Below are positions 43,426-52,486 of a stretch of 64,000 bases of DNA, piece after piece. The notes beneath the pieces are model-generated. The model was not told the origin of the DNA. It saw nothing but the letters and a program-made list of their open reading frames with translations, and made no database searches. The DNA is from an uncultured Flavobacterium sp. (GTDB lineage Bacteria; Bacteroidota; Bacteroidia; Flavobacteriales; Flavobacteriaceae): positions 9,568-73,567 of the forward strand of contig NZ_CAMIHH010000004.1 in the NCBI RefSeq assembly GCF_946220915.1, given 5' to 3'. How positions within the stretch are numbered: position 1 is the stretch's first letter; each line of letters begins with the position of its first letter. The position numbers were made by a program, and so were the translations under genes.

Positions 43426-44841
43426 TTATCTTTTTTCCAAAAGTACAACATTTTCCACGTGGTGCGTTTGTGGGAACATGTCTACAGGGCGTACGCGGGT
43501 TACCTTGTACATTTCATCCATAAGGGCAAGGTCGCGTGCCTGTGTGGCCGAATTGCAGCTCACGTAAACCACTTTTTGCGGGGCGATCTTCAATATCTGC
43601 TCTATGACATCTTTATGCATTCCGTCGCGTGGCGGGTCGGTAATGATTACATCGGGCCAGCCATGCGTGTCAATGAATTCTTCGTTGAATACCACTTTCA
43701 TGTCACCCACAAAAAACTCGCAATTCTCAATATTATTGCGCCTCGCATTCTCTTTGGCATCTTCAATCGCCTCCGGGACCGCTTCCACGCCAACTACCTT
43801 TTTTGCCATGCGCGAAACGAACTGCGCTATGGTACCCGTGCCGGTATAAAGGTCGTACACCAGCTCGTTTCCGGTAAGCCCGGCAAAATCCCGTGTAATG
43901 CTGTATAGCTCATACGCCTGGTCGGAATTCGTCTGGTAAAAAGACTTGGCATTGATGCTGAAACTCAGCCCTTCCATCGATTCCAGTATGTAGTCGCGCC
44001 CTTTGTACAGGATTACATCCTGGTCGTAGATAGTATCGTTGGCCTTTTGGTTAACCACATATTGCAGCGACGTGATGCCGGGGAAAGTTTCAGCCAGGTA
44101 ATCCAGCAGCATTTCCCTCTGCACCTTATTATCATCAAAAAACTGGATGAGCACCATGATCTCGCCCGTTGAGGCGGTGCGTATCATGAGCGTGCGCAGC
44201 AGTCCCGAATGTTCGCGGGGGTTAAAGAACTCCAGCCCGTGCCTGTTGGCAAAGTCCCTTACGGCATTGCGTATCAGGTTGCTTGGGTCTTCCTGCAGGT
44301 GGCACTTGGTAATGTCCAGTATCTTGTCCCACATCCGGGGTATATGGAATCCCAGTGCATTGCGGTTGTCAATTTCTTCGCCGCTTCGCGCTTCTTCCTC
44401 GGTTACCCAACGGGCATTCGAGAAGGAAAATTCCATCTTGTTGCGATAAAAAAACTGTTTTTCACTGCCTTTTATTGGCTCAAATTCAGGGAGCTCTACC
44501 TTGCCAATGCGCTTCAGGTGGTTGTATACTTCGCGGTTTTTATAAAAAAGTTGCTTTTCATACTTCATGTTTTGCCACTTGCACCCACCGCAAGACCCAA
44601 AGTGCTGGCAGGGCGGTATGACCCTGTCGGCAGAGTATTCGTGAAAATGCATGGCCTTGCCCTCATAGTATGCTTTTCGTTTCTTAAAAGTCTGAACATC
44701 AACTACGTCTCCAGGCACCACATTGGGTATGAATATCACTTTGCCATCGGGCGCTTTGGCTACCGAAACGCCTTTGGCACCGGCATCAAGCACTTCTACA
44801 TTGTCAAATACTATCTTGTCTGTATTTTTCCTTTTTCCCAT
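43426..44841 (-). CDS. rlmD: 23S rRNA (uracil-5)-methyltransferase RlmD/RlmC family
   Basis: This 471-residue protein has an N-terminal TRAM-like domain (about 8-70), a cysteine cluster for a 4Fe-4S centre (CQHFGSCGGCKWQ), a SAM-binding region (DLYTGTGTIAQFV), the DPPRDG motif and the catalytic cysteine in YVSCNSATQARDL. It methylates uracil in 23S rRNA (U1939 for RlmD; the close homologues RlmC and TrmA act on other sites, so target specificity is inferred). First gene of a probable three-gene operon. Confidence 0.9.
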   Translation of the reverse strand: MGKRKNTDKIVFDNVEVLDAGAKGVSVAKAPDGKVIFIPNVVPGDVVDVQTFKKRKAYYEGKAMHFHEYSADRVIPPCQHFGSCGGCKWQNMKYEKQLFYKNREVYNHLKRIGKVELPEFEPIKGSEKQFFYRNKMEFSFSNARWVTEEEARSGEEIDNRNALGFHIPRMWDKILDITKCHLQEDPSNLIRNAVRDFANRHGLEFFNPREHSGLLRTLMIRTASTGEIMVLIQFFDDNKVQREMLLDYLAETFPGITSLQYVVNQKANDTIYDQDVILYKGRDYILESMEGLSFSINAKSFYQTNSDQAYELYSITRDFAGLTGNELVYDLYTGTGTIAQFVSRMAKKVVGVEAVPEAIEDAKENARRNNIENCEFFVGDMKVVFNEEFIDTHGWPDVIITDPPRDGMHKDVIEQILKIAPQKVVYVSCNSATQARDLALMDEMYKVTRVRPVDMFPQTHHVENVVLLEKR

Positions 44842-44875
44842 TCGGCAAAAATAATGTTATTATCCTGAATTTGGA

Positions 44876-44883
44876 TAATTTTG
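44876..44883 (+). promoter_or_regulatory. -7 box (TAATTTTG) of the DUF1697 gene
   Basis: A perfect TAnnTTTG match, 23 nt before the ATG at 44907. A longer in-frame reading from 44871 would start upstream of this box, so the internal start is preferred. Confidence 0.55.
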
Positions 44884-44906
44884 CTTATATACTTAATCTA
44901 AATAGC

Positions 44907-45455
44907 ATGACCAATTACCTCGCACTATTCCGTGGCATTAATGTAAGCGGGAAGAATATCATCAGGATGGAGGGTCTCCGCAGGTTGCTGGAAGATGCCG
45001 GATATGAGAATGTTAAAACCTATATCCAGAGTGGCAACGTTGTTTTTGCCGGTAAAGAAAGATCAAAAGAAAAATTGGCAAAAGCGATTGAAAAACTTGT
45101 TGAGGAAGAATATGGCTATAGCATTAGTGTATTTGTCATTGACAAAAACCACCTCGAAAAAGCGATTGCCAATAATCCTTATGCTGAGGGCAAAACGCCT
45201 GAAGAGGCAGGAACAAAGAAAATATATGTGACCTTCCTTAGCGATAAGCCGTCTGCTGAAGCCATGGAAAATCTAAAACAGGTGCCAATGGGTGCAGATG
45301 AGATTGCATTCCATGACGATATATTATATTTTAAACTGGCAATAGGTGCGGCTGACTCAAAGCTATCCAACAACCTGATTGAAAGCAGGCTGAAGCTGAA
45401 AGCTACTACACGCAACTGGAACACGACACTGAAATTATCGGAAATGATGAGGTGA
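44907..45455 (+). CDS. DUF1697 family protein
   Basis: About 182 residues, starting MTNYLALFRGINVSGKNIIR and containing LRRLLEDAGYENVKTYIQSG, the family signature. Found widely in bacteria as a single cytoplasmic domain of unknown function. It is divergent from rlmD. The start is supported by the family N-terminus and a promoter box. Confidence 0.92.
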   Translation: MTNYLALFRGINVSGKNIIRMEGLRRLLEDAGYENVKTYIQSGNVVFAGKERSKEKLAKAIEKLVEEEYGYSISVFVIDKNHLEKAIANNPYAEGKTPEEAGTKKIYVTFLSDKPSAEAMENLKQVPMGADEIAFHDDILYFKLAIGAADSKLSNNLIESRLKLKATTRNWNTTLKLSEMMR

Positions 45456-45551
45456 CTCTAATGATTATTTAATTTTGTGTTAAAATCTGTTTCTTTGTTT
45501 TGTATTCATTTTCAATTAATTAACTTTATGCGACAAACAAACATACTATTT

Positions 45552-45968
45552 ATGAAAAGAAATGCAACTGCCGTTTGGGCAGGTTCTCTTAAAGAAGGCG
45601 AGGGTAAGATCACGACCCAAAGCAACGTACTAAGCAATACACAATATTCCTTCAAAACCCGTTTCGAGCAGGGCAACGGCACCAATCCGGAGGAACTGAT
45701 CGCCGCCGCACATGCAGGGTGCTTTACCATGCAGCTAACAGCCTACATCAATGAGGCAGGATATAATGTGGCATCTATTGAAACAAAATGCGACATCGAC
45801 TTCCAGGACGGAAGCGTGGTAGGCTCACACCTCTCGGTTGTTGCGAGGATAGATGACATTGAAACGGACGAATTCCAGCAGCTTGTTACCAAGGCAGAAA
45901 CAAACTGCCCCATATCGAGGCTGCTAAATACCGCGATCACTTCGAACGCGACACTGGTAAGGAGTTAA
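45552..45968 (+). CDS. OsmC family peroxiredoxin-like protein
   Basis: About 138 residues, starting MKRNATAVWAGSLKEGEGKI. The two redox cysteines are visible in AAHAGCFTMQL and KAETNCPISRLL. OsmC proteins reduce organic hydroperoxides, often with lipoyl proteins as the electron source. A reading frame open further upstream (to 45477) lacks family similarity. Followed by a strong terminator. Confidence 0.94.
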   Translation: MKRNATAVWAGSLKEGEGKITTQSNVLSNTQYSFKTRFEQGNGTNPEELIAAAHAGCFTMQLTAYINEAGYNVASIETKCDIDFQDGSVVGSHLSVVARIDDIETDEFQQLVTKAETNCPISRLLNTAITSNATLVRS

Positions 45969-45996
45969 GTTAAAATTAGATTTCATATTTATTAGG

Positions 45997-46025
45997 AAGC
46001 CCCAATCACGGGGCTTTTCTATTTT
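45997..46025 (+). terminator. Terminator of the osmC gene
   Basis: AAGCCCC pairs with GGGGCTT around AATCAC, followed by TTCTATTTTT. Confidence 0.88.
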
Positions 46026-46170
46026 TATGGGAATGCTGATAATGCTATGTTTATCTGATTTACAATGATCCTTGCATCGAATCAAAACAAATAAAATCTG
46101 TGCCGGTTCCCGAAATGCATTTTATCCTTATTCCCATTTCAATTATCTTTGAAATGAAATATTTCCAGGC

Positions 46171-47127
46171 ATGAACCGCTTCGACCGCATTACCGCAATA
46201 CTCATACAGCTCCAGTCTAAAAGGGTAGTAAAGGCGCATGACCTGGCCGACAGGTTCGGCATAAGCCTGCGCACAGTGTACCGCGATATCCGGTCAATTG
46301 AAGAAGCCGGTGTGCCAGTATATGGTGAGGCCGGTGTAGGTTACTCACTTGTAGATGGTTACAGGCTTCCGCCGGTAATGTTTACGCGCGAAGAGGCCAT
46401 GGCTTTCCTAACCGCCGAAAAGCTCATGGCAAAATTTACCGATAACAACCTTACAGAGCATTTTAGTTCAGGAATGTTTAAGCTAAAAGCCGTTTTGCGG
46501 GGGAGCGAAAAAGACCTTGTAGAAACCCTTGAAGACAACATTCTCGTGGTCGAAAGAAAAAGCGATGTGCTGCCACCCGGCAATATCCTGGATATCCTGC
46601 TGAAGGCCATTGCCGATAAAAAAGCCGTAAAGCTCGTGTACCGTGCTTTTGGTAATGAACAGGAGAGTGAAAGGCTTATTGAGCCAATAGGAATTTTCCA
46701 TGAACATAATGCCTGGTATACAATTGCCTGGTGCCATTTGCGGGAAACCTACCGTCAGTTTCGGGCCGACAGGATGCTGAACGCAGAGCTTACCGGCATC
46801 CCGCAGCAGGAGCGTACATCCCTAAAGGAGTATTATAAACACGACAAGGAAGCAAAGGCGGCTTTACCGGTGCAGAAAGCCGTAATACGCGTGCATAAGG
46901 AGGTTACAAAATACATGCAGGAGCAAAAACATTACTTCGGGTTCGTGTCGGAAATGGCAGATGGCGATTATGTAGAGATGACGTTCCTTTCTCAGTCGAT
47001 GGAGGAGGGGCTGGCACGATGGTTCCTGATGTTTGCCGACAAATGTGAAGTGGTTGAATCCCAGTTGCTGAAAGATGCCATTGGCCATTTGCTTGATAAG
47101 ATAGTGCAAAAGCATATTTTTAAGTAA
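46171..47127 (+). CDS. YafY-type transcriptional regulator (HTH_11 + WYL)
   Basis: The 318-residue regulator has an N-terminal HTH (about 5-60, RVVKAHDLADRFGISLRTVY, then RDIRSIEEAGVPVYGEAGVG), a WYL domain (about 140-220, KKAVKLVYRAFGNEQESERL) and a WCX-like C-terminus. WYL proteins bind nucleic acids or small ligands and often respond to DNA damage or metabolites. The target is unknown; it stands alone, with rocD 152 nt downstream. Confidence 0.9.
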   Translation: MNRFDRITAILIQLQSKRVVKAHDLADRFGISLRTVYRDIRSIEEAGVPVYGEAGVGYSLVDGYRLPPVMFTREEAMAFLTAEKLMAKFTDNNLTEHFSSGMFKLKAVLRGSEKDLVETLEDNILVVERKSDVLPPGNILDILLKAIADKKAVKLVYRAFGNEQESERLIEPIGIFHEHNAWYTIAWCHLRETYRQFRADRMLNAELTGIPQQERTSLKEYYKHDKEAKAALPVQKAVIRVHKEVTKYMQEQKHYFGFVSEMADGDYVEMTFLSQSMEEGLARWFLMFADKCEVVESQLLKDAIGHLLDKIVQKHIFK

Positions 47128-47279
47128 AGAGGCATTGCAGCACATAAATCATAGTTTGATTTTTATCGAAATTTCATTTTTAAAGTAAATAATTTTATTT
47201 TTAGTAATTTGCGGCACAATACGGATGATTTCTCTCCGAAAGAAGGAATGGCTGATTAAAAAGATTAAATAAGATTACA

Positions 47280-48524
47280 ATGTCAGTTTTAGAAAAATTA
47301 AGTTCGGCAGATGCCATTCAACTCGAAGAAAAACACGGCGCACACAATTACCACCCGTTACCTGTGGTGCTAAGCAGGGGCGAAGGGGTATATATATGGG
47401 ACGTAGAAGGCAAAAGGTATTATGATTTCCTTTCGGCTTACTCCGCTGTAAACCAGGGGCACTGCCACCCCAAGATTGTTCGCGCCATGACGGAGCAGGC
47501 GCAAACCCTTACGCTAACCTCCAGGGCTTTTTATAACGATCAGCTGGGAAGGTATGAAGAGTTCGTGACCAATTATTTCGGGTTTGATAAGGTATTGCCG
47601 ATGAACACCGGTGCCGAAGCTGTGGAAACGGCCATAAAGCTATGCCGCAAATGGGCTTATGAACGAAAAGGCATTGAAGAGCATGAGGCAAAGATCGTTG
47701 TGTGCGAGAACAACTTCCACGGAAGGACTACCACGATCATTTCGTTCTCTAACGATGAGAATGCGCGAAAGAACTTTGGCCCATACACGGCCGGGTTCAT
47801 CAAAATAGCATATGACGACCTTGACGCGCTTGAGAATGTGCTTAAAACTGAAAAGAATATTGCAGGTTTCCTTGTAGAGCCCATACAGGGGGAAGCAGGC
47901 GTTTATGTACCTGTCGATGGCTACCTTGCCAAAGCAAAAGAACTATGCCAAAGCCATAATGTGCTGTTTATTGCCGATGAGGTGCAAACAGGCATAGCGC
48001 GAACAGGAAAGCTGCTTGCGGTGCACCACGAAAATGTACAGCCGGACATCCTGATCCTGGGCAAGGCATTGTCGGGCGGTGCCTATCCGGTATCAGCCGT
48101 ATTGGCTAATGATGACATTATGAATGTAATAAAGCCGGGCCAGCACGGGTCTACCTTTGGCGGAAACCCTGTTGCTGCTGCCGTAGCCATTGCTGCCCTT
48201 GAAGTAGTGCAGGACGAAAAGCTGGCTGAGAATGCAGAAATGCTTGGAAAGCTTTTCCGTGATAAAATGAATGAGTATATTGCAACGAGCAATATCGTTA
48301 CGCTTGTAAGGGGTAAGGGACTTCTTAATGCCATCGTGATCAATGATACCGAAGACAGCTCCACTGCCTGGGACATCTGCATGGCAATGAGGGATAACGG
48401 GCTTTTGGCTAAACCGACACATGGCAACATCATACGGTTTGCACCGCCCTTGGTAATGACCGGGGAGCAGCTGCTGGATTGTGTGGCGATCATTGCAAAA
48501 ACGCTAAAGGCATTTGAAAATTAA
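47280..48524 (+). CDS. rocD: Ornithine aminotransferase
   Basis: The 414-residue PLP enzyme converts ornithine and 2-oxoglutarate to glutamate semialdehyde and glutamate. Motifs include KRYYDFLSAYSAVNQGHCHP, MNTGAEAVETAIKLCRKW, NNFHGRTT, ADEVQTGIARTG, the Schiff-base lysine in ILGKALSGGAYP and HGSTFGGNP. The YDFLSAYSAVNQGH phrase separates it from acetylornithine aminotransferases. Followed by a DUF5362 gene 34 nt downstream. Confidence 0.95.
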   Translation: MSVLEKLSSADAIQLEEKHGAHNYHPLPVVLSRGEGVYIWDVEGKRYYDFLSAYSAVNQGHCHPKIVRAMTEQAQTLTLTSRAFYNDQLGRYEEFVTNYFGFDKVLPMNTGAEAVETAIKLCRKWAYERKGIEEHEAKIVVCENNFHGRTTTIISFSNDENARKNFGPYTAGFIKIAYDDLDALENVLKTEKNIAGFLVEPIQGEAGVYVPVDGYLAKAKELCQSHNVLFIADEVQTGIARTGKLLAVHHENVQPDILILGKALSGGAYPVSAVLANDDIMNVIKPGQHGSTFGGNPVAAAVAIAALEVVQDEKLAENAEMLGKLFRDKMNEYIATSNIVTLVRGKGLLNAIVINDTEDSSTAWDICMAMRDNGLLAKPTHGNIIRFAPPLVMTGEQLLDCVAIIAKTLKAFEN

Positions 48525-48558
48525 ACCATAAATATCTATAAACCAAAAACAATCAATT

Positions 48559-49032
48559 ATGGACGATTACAAAGGGTCGTACAACGACCAAAGCTCATCT
48601 TTCGATTCCTTCGAACTTCAACTGACTTCACTTGCAAAGGAGTATCTTACCGAAACAGCCAAATGGGCCAAGTTCCTTTCTATCATGGGCTTTATCTTTT
48701 TGGGTTTCATGCTTCTCGGCGCACTGTCGATGTTTGCTCTTGGCAGCTCGATCGACAATTTTGGCGGCGGTGGCTTTGGTACTGCCTTTGGCGCTTTTGC
48801 AGGTGTGCTTTACCTTTTGGTTGCGCTGCTGTATTTCTTTCCTGTGCTTTATCTTTATAAGTTTGCAACCAAAGCAAGGACCGCGCTATACGGCAATAAT
48901 TCGCAGGAGCTTACGGCAGCCCTGGAAAACCTCAAGTCGCACTACAAATTCGTGGGCATACTTACCATAGTGATCCTGGCATTCTACGTGCTTATGATCT
49001 TTATAGGCATACTGGGCGCTGCGATGATGTAA
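48559..49032 (+). CDS. DUF5362-like membrane protein
   Basis: The 157-residue protein has a soluble N-terminus and about four hydrophobic helices (from about 40 to 155; FLSIMGFIFLGFMLLGALSM begins the first). The LTSLAKEYLTETAKWAKFLS segment recalls DUF5362. Function unknown. Close to rocD on the same strand, and followed by a terminator. Confidence 0.8.
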   Translation: MDDYKGSYNDQSSSFDSFELQLTSLAKEYLTETAKWAKFLSIMGFIFLGFMLLGALSMFALGSSIDNFGGGGFGTAFGAFAGVLYLLVALLYFFPVLYLYKFATKARTALYGNNSQELTAALENLKSHYKFVGILTIVILAFYVLMIFIGILGAAMM

Positions 49033-49061
49033 GCATAAGCAGCTTTACACATACACATACC

Positions 49062-49090
49062 ATCCCCCTGCCATGGCAGGGGGATTTTTA
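49062..49090 (+). terminator. Terminator after the rocD-DUF5362 pair
   Basis: ATCCCCCTGCC pairs with GGCAGGGGGAT (11 bp, two-base core AT), followed by TTTTATTTAT. Confidence 0.9.
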
Positions 49091-49115
49091 TTTATATTTT
49101 ATTACTTTTGGCGCT

Positions 49116-49313
49116 ATGAAAACCATCTATGTCATACTGATGTTCGTCCTTGCGTTTGTGGCGCTGTTTGAGCAGTCAAAAGCGCAGCCGAATATGCTTA
49201 TAATGATCGCTGCCATGGGGGCTTTTGTATATGGGCTTATGCGCCTGATGTCGAAAGTGCCCGGTAAAGAGGAACGTGATAACAAAAGCCATAATAGCGA
49301 TGAAAATGTTTAA
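49116..49313 (+). CDS. Small two-helix membrane protein
   Basis: The 65-residue protein has two predicted helices (about 4-20 and 27-43) and a charged tail (KVPGKEERDNKSHNSDENV). Unknown family. Its end overlaps the start of the Smr gene by 14 nt in another frame, which suggests translational coupling and supports it as real. Confidence 0.7.
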   Translation: MKTIYVILMFVLAFVALFEQSKAQPNMLIMIAAMGAFVYGLMRLMSKVPGKEERDNKSHNSDENV

Positions 49314-49860
49314 GCCGGGCGATGAGGTCGCAGTACTGGATGATTCTTTTTCCGGAAGGGTAAAGAGCTGCAAAGGCAGCAGGGTAGTTATTGAAACTTC
49401 TGAAGGCTTCGAACTTGAATTTGGGGAAAACGAGCTGGTAAAGCTGGACCGTTCCACTGACATCAGGTCGTTTGTATCCTCGCAGTCCCTGGGGCGCATC
49501 CTCAGGGAAAAAGAAGAACCCAAAAAAAGGAGCTTTGTCAAGGAAAAGAAATCTAAAAAGGATGGCTTTGTGCTGGAAGTAGACCTGCATATTGAAAAGC
49601 TGGTGCCTAATAAAAAAGGCATGTCCAATTATGATATCCTTACCTTGCAGACAGAAACGGCCAAACGCCAGATTGAGTTTGCCATACGCAACAGGATGCC
49701 CAGGGTAGTGCTTATACACGGTGTTGGCGAAGGCGTGCTAAAAGCTGAACTCGATTTCCTTTTAGGGCGTTTTGAGGGAATTACCTTCCAGGATGCCGAT
49801 TACCAAAAGTATGGCCTCGGCGCAACCGAAGTTTATATCAGGCAGAATCCCGACAGGTAG
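49300..49860 (+). CDS. Smr-domain protein (DUF2027/MutS2-like C-terminal nuclease domain)
   Basis: About 186 residues from M at 49300 (or 49306), starting MKMFKPGDEVAVLDDSF, with a small N-terminal beta domain and a C-terminal Smr domain (VDLHIEKLVPNKKGMSNYDI; RVVLIHGVGEGVLKAEL). Smr domains nick branched DNA or cleave RNA, and the LDLH and HGxGxG motifs match. MutS2 core domains are absent. An upstream in-frame ATG at 49276 lies deep inside the previous gene and is less likely. Confidence 0.88.
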   Translation: MKMFKPGDEVAVLDDSFSGRVKSCKGSRVVIETSEGFELEFGENELVKLDRSTDIRSFVSSQSLGRILREKEEPKKRSFVKEKKSKKDGFVLEVDLHIEKLVPNKKGMSNYDILTLQTETAKRQIEFAIRNRMPRVVLIHGVGEGVLKAELDFLLGRFEGITFQDADYQKYGLGATEVYIRQNPDR

Positions 49861-49878
49861 CCCTTATGTACTGTAAAA

Positions 49879-50850
49879 CTACTGATTTTGGTATACGCCA
49901 AAATAATAGCCCGTTTCACCGGGCAAAGGAGCAATAAGGTCGGAAATTGTAAAGGTTTGCCCGCTTGTATCGGAAACTTTTGTAAATACCATATTTTCAA
50001 AGTATATCCTGTGCTCGAGTGCCCCGCCCCCGCCACTCACTTCTACTGTGTTGATCCTTATAGTTCCTGACCCGGCTTCCCAACGCTCAGTAATTGTTGG
50101 AGCAACCGGTGCAATTACATCGCAAATATGCCCATCTGTTATAGAACCGTTGTACACAAGGAACAGAACGCCTTCGTTAGTAAGATCATCAATGTTCAGG
50201 GTGTTTGTCTGGCCCGCTGTATACCCCGCGAACCGTGCCGGGTCGAGGTTAAGCAACAGGGCTTCGCGCGCTTTTCTTTTATATACCAGGTTATTCTCAT
50301 CACATGATTTCAGGCTAAGCTCATCATCGGTAGTGCCAAAATCAAATGTAAAGCCTATCGGTATTACCACAGATCCAAACTCACTGTCTGCAATCCGGGT
50401 AGTTTCACCGTTTTTGGTAAACGATACATCGAGCAAGGTTATCTTGTGGCTGTAGCCTGTCACCACACTGCTGCTATTCCGCACTACAGTCGTGATAACG
50501 GACAGGGTCCCCTCGCCCTGCCATTCTTCCAGCACCACGGGCGATGCCGGTGCAGGGAAGGAGCAAATGGACGTAGCCGCAGGATTGCCATCGTAATTCC
50601 TGTAGGTAATGGTATTGTTGCCGCCAATGGTTATGATGCGTGGCTGTCCCTGGGTGTCAACATTTAACAACGGGTTTCCTGAAAGGTCGATAAGCAGCAC
50701 TTCGCTGCCGTTTATCTTGTAATAAATATTGCTTTCGGCACAAAGGCTTGGTGTCCCTGCGGAAAAATCAAAGGTATTGAAGCTCATATCCCCGTCATCG
50801 CAGCCCATCATCAATATAAGTGCGGCAATCAGCCCGAGTATCTTTTTCAT
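49879..50850 (-). CDS. Lipoprotein with two homologous halves, unknown function
   Basis: About 323 residues. The signal ends LILMMGC followed by DDGD, a lipobox with aspartates after Cys that may alter sorting. Two regions repeat the same order of elements: SLCAESNIYYK...EVLLIDL / KSCDENNLVYK...EALLLNL; ICSFPAPASP / ICDVIAPVAP; EEWQGEGTLSV / ERWEAGSGTIRI; HKITLLDVSFTK / HRIYFENMVFTK. This is an internal domain duplication. Each half has two cysteines that could form a disulphide. I do not recognise the family. The gene stands alone. Confidence 0.85.
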   Translation of the reverse strand: MKKILGLIAALILMMGCDDGDMSFNTFDFSAGTPSLCAESNIYYKINGSEVLLIDLSGNPLLNVDTQGQPRIITIGGNNTITYRNYDGNPAATSICSFPAPASPVVLEEWQGEGTLSVITTVVRNSSSVVTGYSHKITLLDVSFTKNGETTRIADSEFGSVVIPIGFTFDFGTTDDELSLKSCDENNLVYKRKAREALLLNLDPARFAGYTAGQTNTLNIDDLTNEGVLFLVYNGSITDGHICDVIAPVAPTITERWEAGSGTIRINTVEVSGGGGALEHRIYFENMVFTKVSDTSGQTFTISDLIAPLPGETGYYFGVYQNQ

Positions 50851-51112
50851 GGCATGGTAATTTTTCAACAAAAATAATCTTTTTGTCGGGTTGATGAAAG
50901 GTTTTGAAAAATATGAGGTTCATTATGATGAAATAGCGGCGCAGTGCTACATTCCCAATTCTTTTAACAGTCGAAAGCCTTTTCGCCAACCAAAATCTAA
51001 GGTTACGTTAAATACGCTTCCCGATATCCAACTTTAAGATAAACTTAGCAATGACAGCGCTTTACAATGGCTAACTTAGTGATGGATTTCAAGGAGATAC
51101 ATAAACTTTTAA

Positions 51113-51334
51113 ATGAAAATAGCCATGAAAGCAACACAGGTTACTGCGCCTTGCGCGCAAAGGGAAAAAGGCTGTATCGATAAAGATGATGCAACGGGTA
51201 CAAAGCCCAATAGGAATAATTATGGCCCTGCAGCTTATACATCGTACAGGCAAAATTTTATGCTGGTACCCAATAACCACCCTGAACCGGCAGAGAGGCT
51301 TCTGCACCCCGATAAAGGAGAAGTACATAACTAA
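51113..51334 (+). CDS. Small hydrophilic protein, unknown function
   Basis: The 73-residue polar protein (MKIAMKATQVTAPCAQREKG, then CIDKDDATGTKPNRNNYGP) has two cysteines, no hydrophobic segment and many N, P, D and K residues, suggesting disorder. An AAGGAGATAC stretch about 25 nt upstream is not well spaced as a ribosome site. First of three short genes that read as a stress-protein cluster. The 262 nt between it and the divergent lipoprotein gene hold no gene. Confidence 0.5.
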   Translation: MKIAMKATQVTAPCAQREKGCIDKDDATGTKPNRNNYGPAAYTSYRQNFMLVPNNHPEPAERLLHPDKGEVHN

Positions 51335-51346
51335 AACCGAAATATC

Positions 51347-51571
51347 ATGATACCAACAGACAACAGGGAGCATAATCCCGGGGAAAATAATGAGCAGGGC
51401 AACGGCCATATTCCGCACGACCTGCAGGGACAGGGCTATGACGAAAAACAACACATGAGCCGTAACCTTGAAAAGAACACGCGCCAAAGCGAGCGCGACC
51501 ACCTTAACCCCGACCGCGAAAAACGCACCGGCAGCAGGCTTGACCCAGACCGTAACGGTGGTGACAGGTAA
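51347..51571 (+). CDS. Very hydrophilic, probably disordered small protein
   Basis: The 74-residue protein is made almost entirely of polar residues (repeated DR, DP, NPD, GQG patterns, no cysteine, very few hydrophobics). It resembles hydrophilin or desiccation-type disordered proteins by composition only. It starts 12 nt after the previous gene and 51 nt before a YtxH-like gene. Confidence 0.6.
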   Translation: MIPTDNREHNPGENNEQGNGHIPHDLQGQGYDEKQHMSRNLEKNTRQSERDHLNPDREKRTGSRLDPDRNGGDR

Positions 51572-51622
51572 TATAGAACTTTAATAACTTAACATATTCA
51601 CTAATTTCTAATTTAAACAGCT

Positions 51623-51916
51623 ATGAGTAACAAAAAATTGATCATAGGGATAGCAGCGGGAGTTGCTGCCCTTGCAGTAGTAGGCATTTTACTAAAAAGA
51701 AAAGGCTACCTTGACGGAGTAATCAGCAAGGCAGAAGAGTTTGGCAGCGATCTTGCTGATAAGTATGAGACTGTTAAGGAATCTGCCAAAAAGAAATTTG
51801 ACGAAGTAGTTCAAAAAGGCGGCGAAATAGCCAATAAGGTTTCAGGCCATGCCGCTTCGGCACAGGATGCAACTACATCTTCAAAAGCAGCAGGCTCTAA
51901 CCCTGCAACAGCTTAA
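51623..51916 (+). CDS. YtxH-like small membrane-anchored protein
   Basis: The 97-residue protein has one N-terminal helix (about 5-25, KLIIGIAAGVAALAVVGILL) followed by a long amphipathic charged helix (ISKAEEFGSDLADKYETVKE) and an Ala/Ser-rich tail. This is the YtxH/stress-protein layout. Part of the small stress-like cluster. A terminator follows. Confidence 0.78.
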   Translation: MSNKKLIIGIAAGVAALAVVGILLKRKGYLDGVISKAEEFGSDLADKYETVKESAKKKFDEVVQKGGEIANKVSGHAASAQDATTSSKAAGSNPATA

Positions 51917-51936
51917 TATTCCGCAAGGGATATAAT

Positions 51937-51976
51937 AAAGGCGCCAGATTTAATATTGGGCGCCTTTATTTTTTAA
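51937..51976 (+). terminator. Terminator after the small stress-like cluster
   Basis: AAAGGCGCC pairs with GGCGCCTTT, followed by ATTTTTTAAATTT. The loop is 13 nt. Confidence 0.9.
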
Positions 51977-52000
51977 ATTTATAAACCAATACTTACTGCC

Positions 52001-52456
52001 ATGAAAACATATGCAATTATCCTGCTTGCCATGATGGGCACGGTAATAGGCTGCGGCACAAAAAATGATGCGCTTTATTCTGCCAATGCCAACGCCAACG
52101 CCACCGAAGCTGCCACAGCCGGTACAGTAAACGATACCGTGCGCATTGCCAATGATTCGCTGGAATATGAAGTGATCATCATTGACCCCGGTTTTAATGC
52201 ATGGCTGGCATCCCGTGCCAGGCCCCGGGATTATTACGGGCAGGAGTACCTTGAAACAAAAAACCGGCTGTGGGTAATGGAGTGGAACAGCCGCGTGCTA
52301 CAGGTACAGCGTTACGGCAACCTGTACCAAATGCGGATAGAATATGAATCGAATATCGATTATGGCTATGAAGTGAACTATTTGCTGTACAATTATTTGG
52401 TTTATTTCCAGATAACCAACAATCAAAAGCTTGGGGGTATTGTTCCCTTTCCATAA
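52001..52456 (+). CDS. DUF6146-like lipoprotein
   Basis: The 151-residue protein has a lipobox GTVIGC, an Ala/Asn-rich linker (NANANATEAATAG) and a domain with IIIDPGFNAWLASRARPRDY, YLETKNRLWVMEWN and YDINYLLYNYLV-type repeats, as in DUF6146 proteins. Conserved in flavobacteria with no known role. It starts 30 nt upstream of the DUF6787 gene and may be co-transcribed with it. Confidence 0.82.
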   Translation: MKTYAIILLAMMGTVIGCGTKNDALYSANANANATEAATAGTVNDTVRIANDSLEYEVIIIDPGFNAWLASRARPRDYYGQEYLETKNRLWVMEWNSRVLQVQRYGNLYQMRIEYESNIDYGYEVNYLLYNYLVYFQITNNQKLGGIVPFP

Positions 52457-52486
52457 AACAGGTATATTTGCCCCAGCATTGCCACT

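Noticed and set aside
49103..49110. TACTTTTG promoter-like box before the 65-residue membrane protein
   Set aside because: It ends 5 nt from the ATG, which would require a leaderless transcript, and no -33 element is visible.
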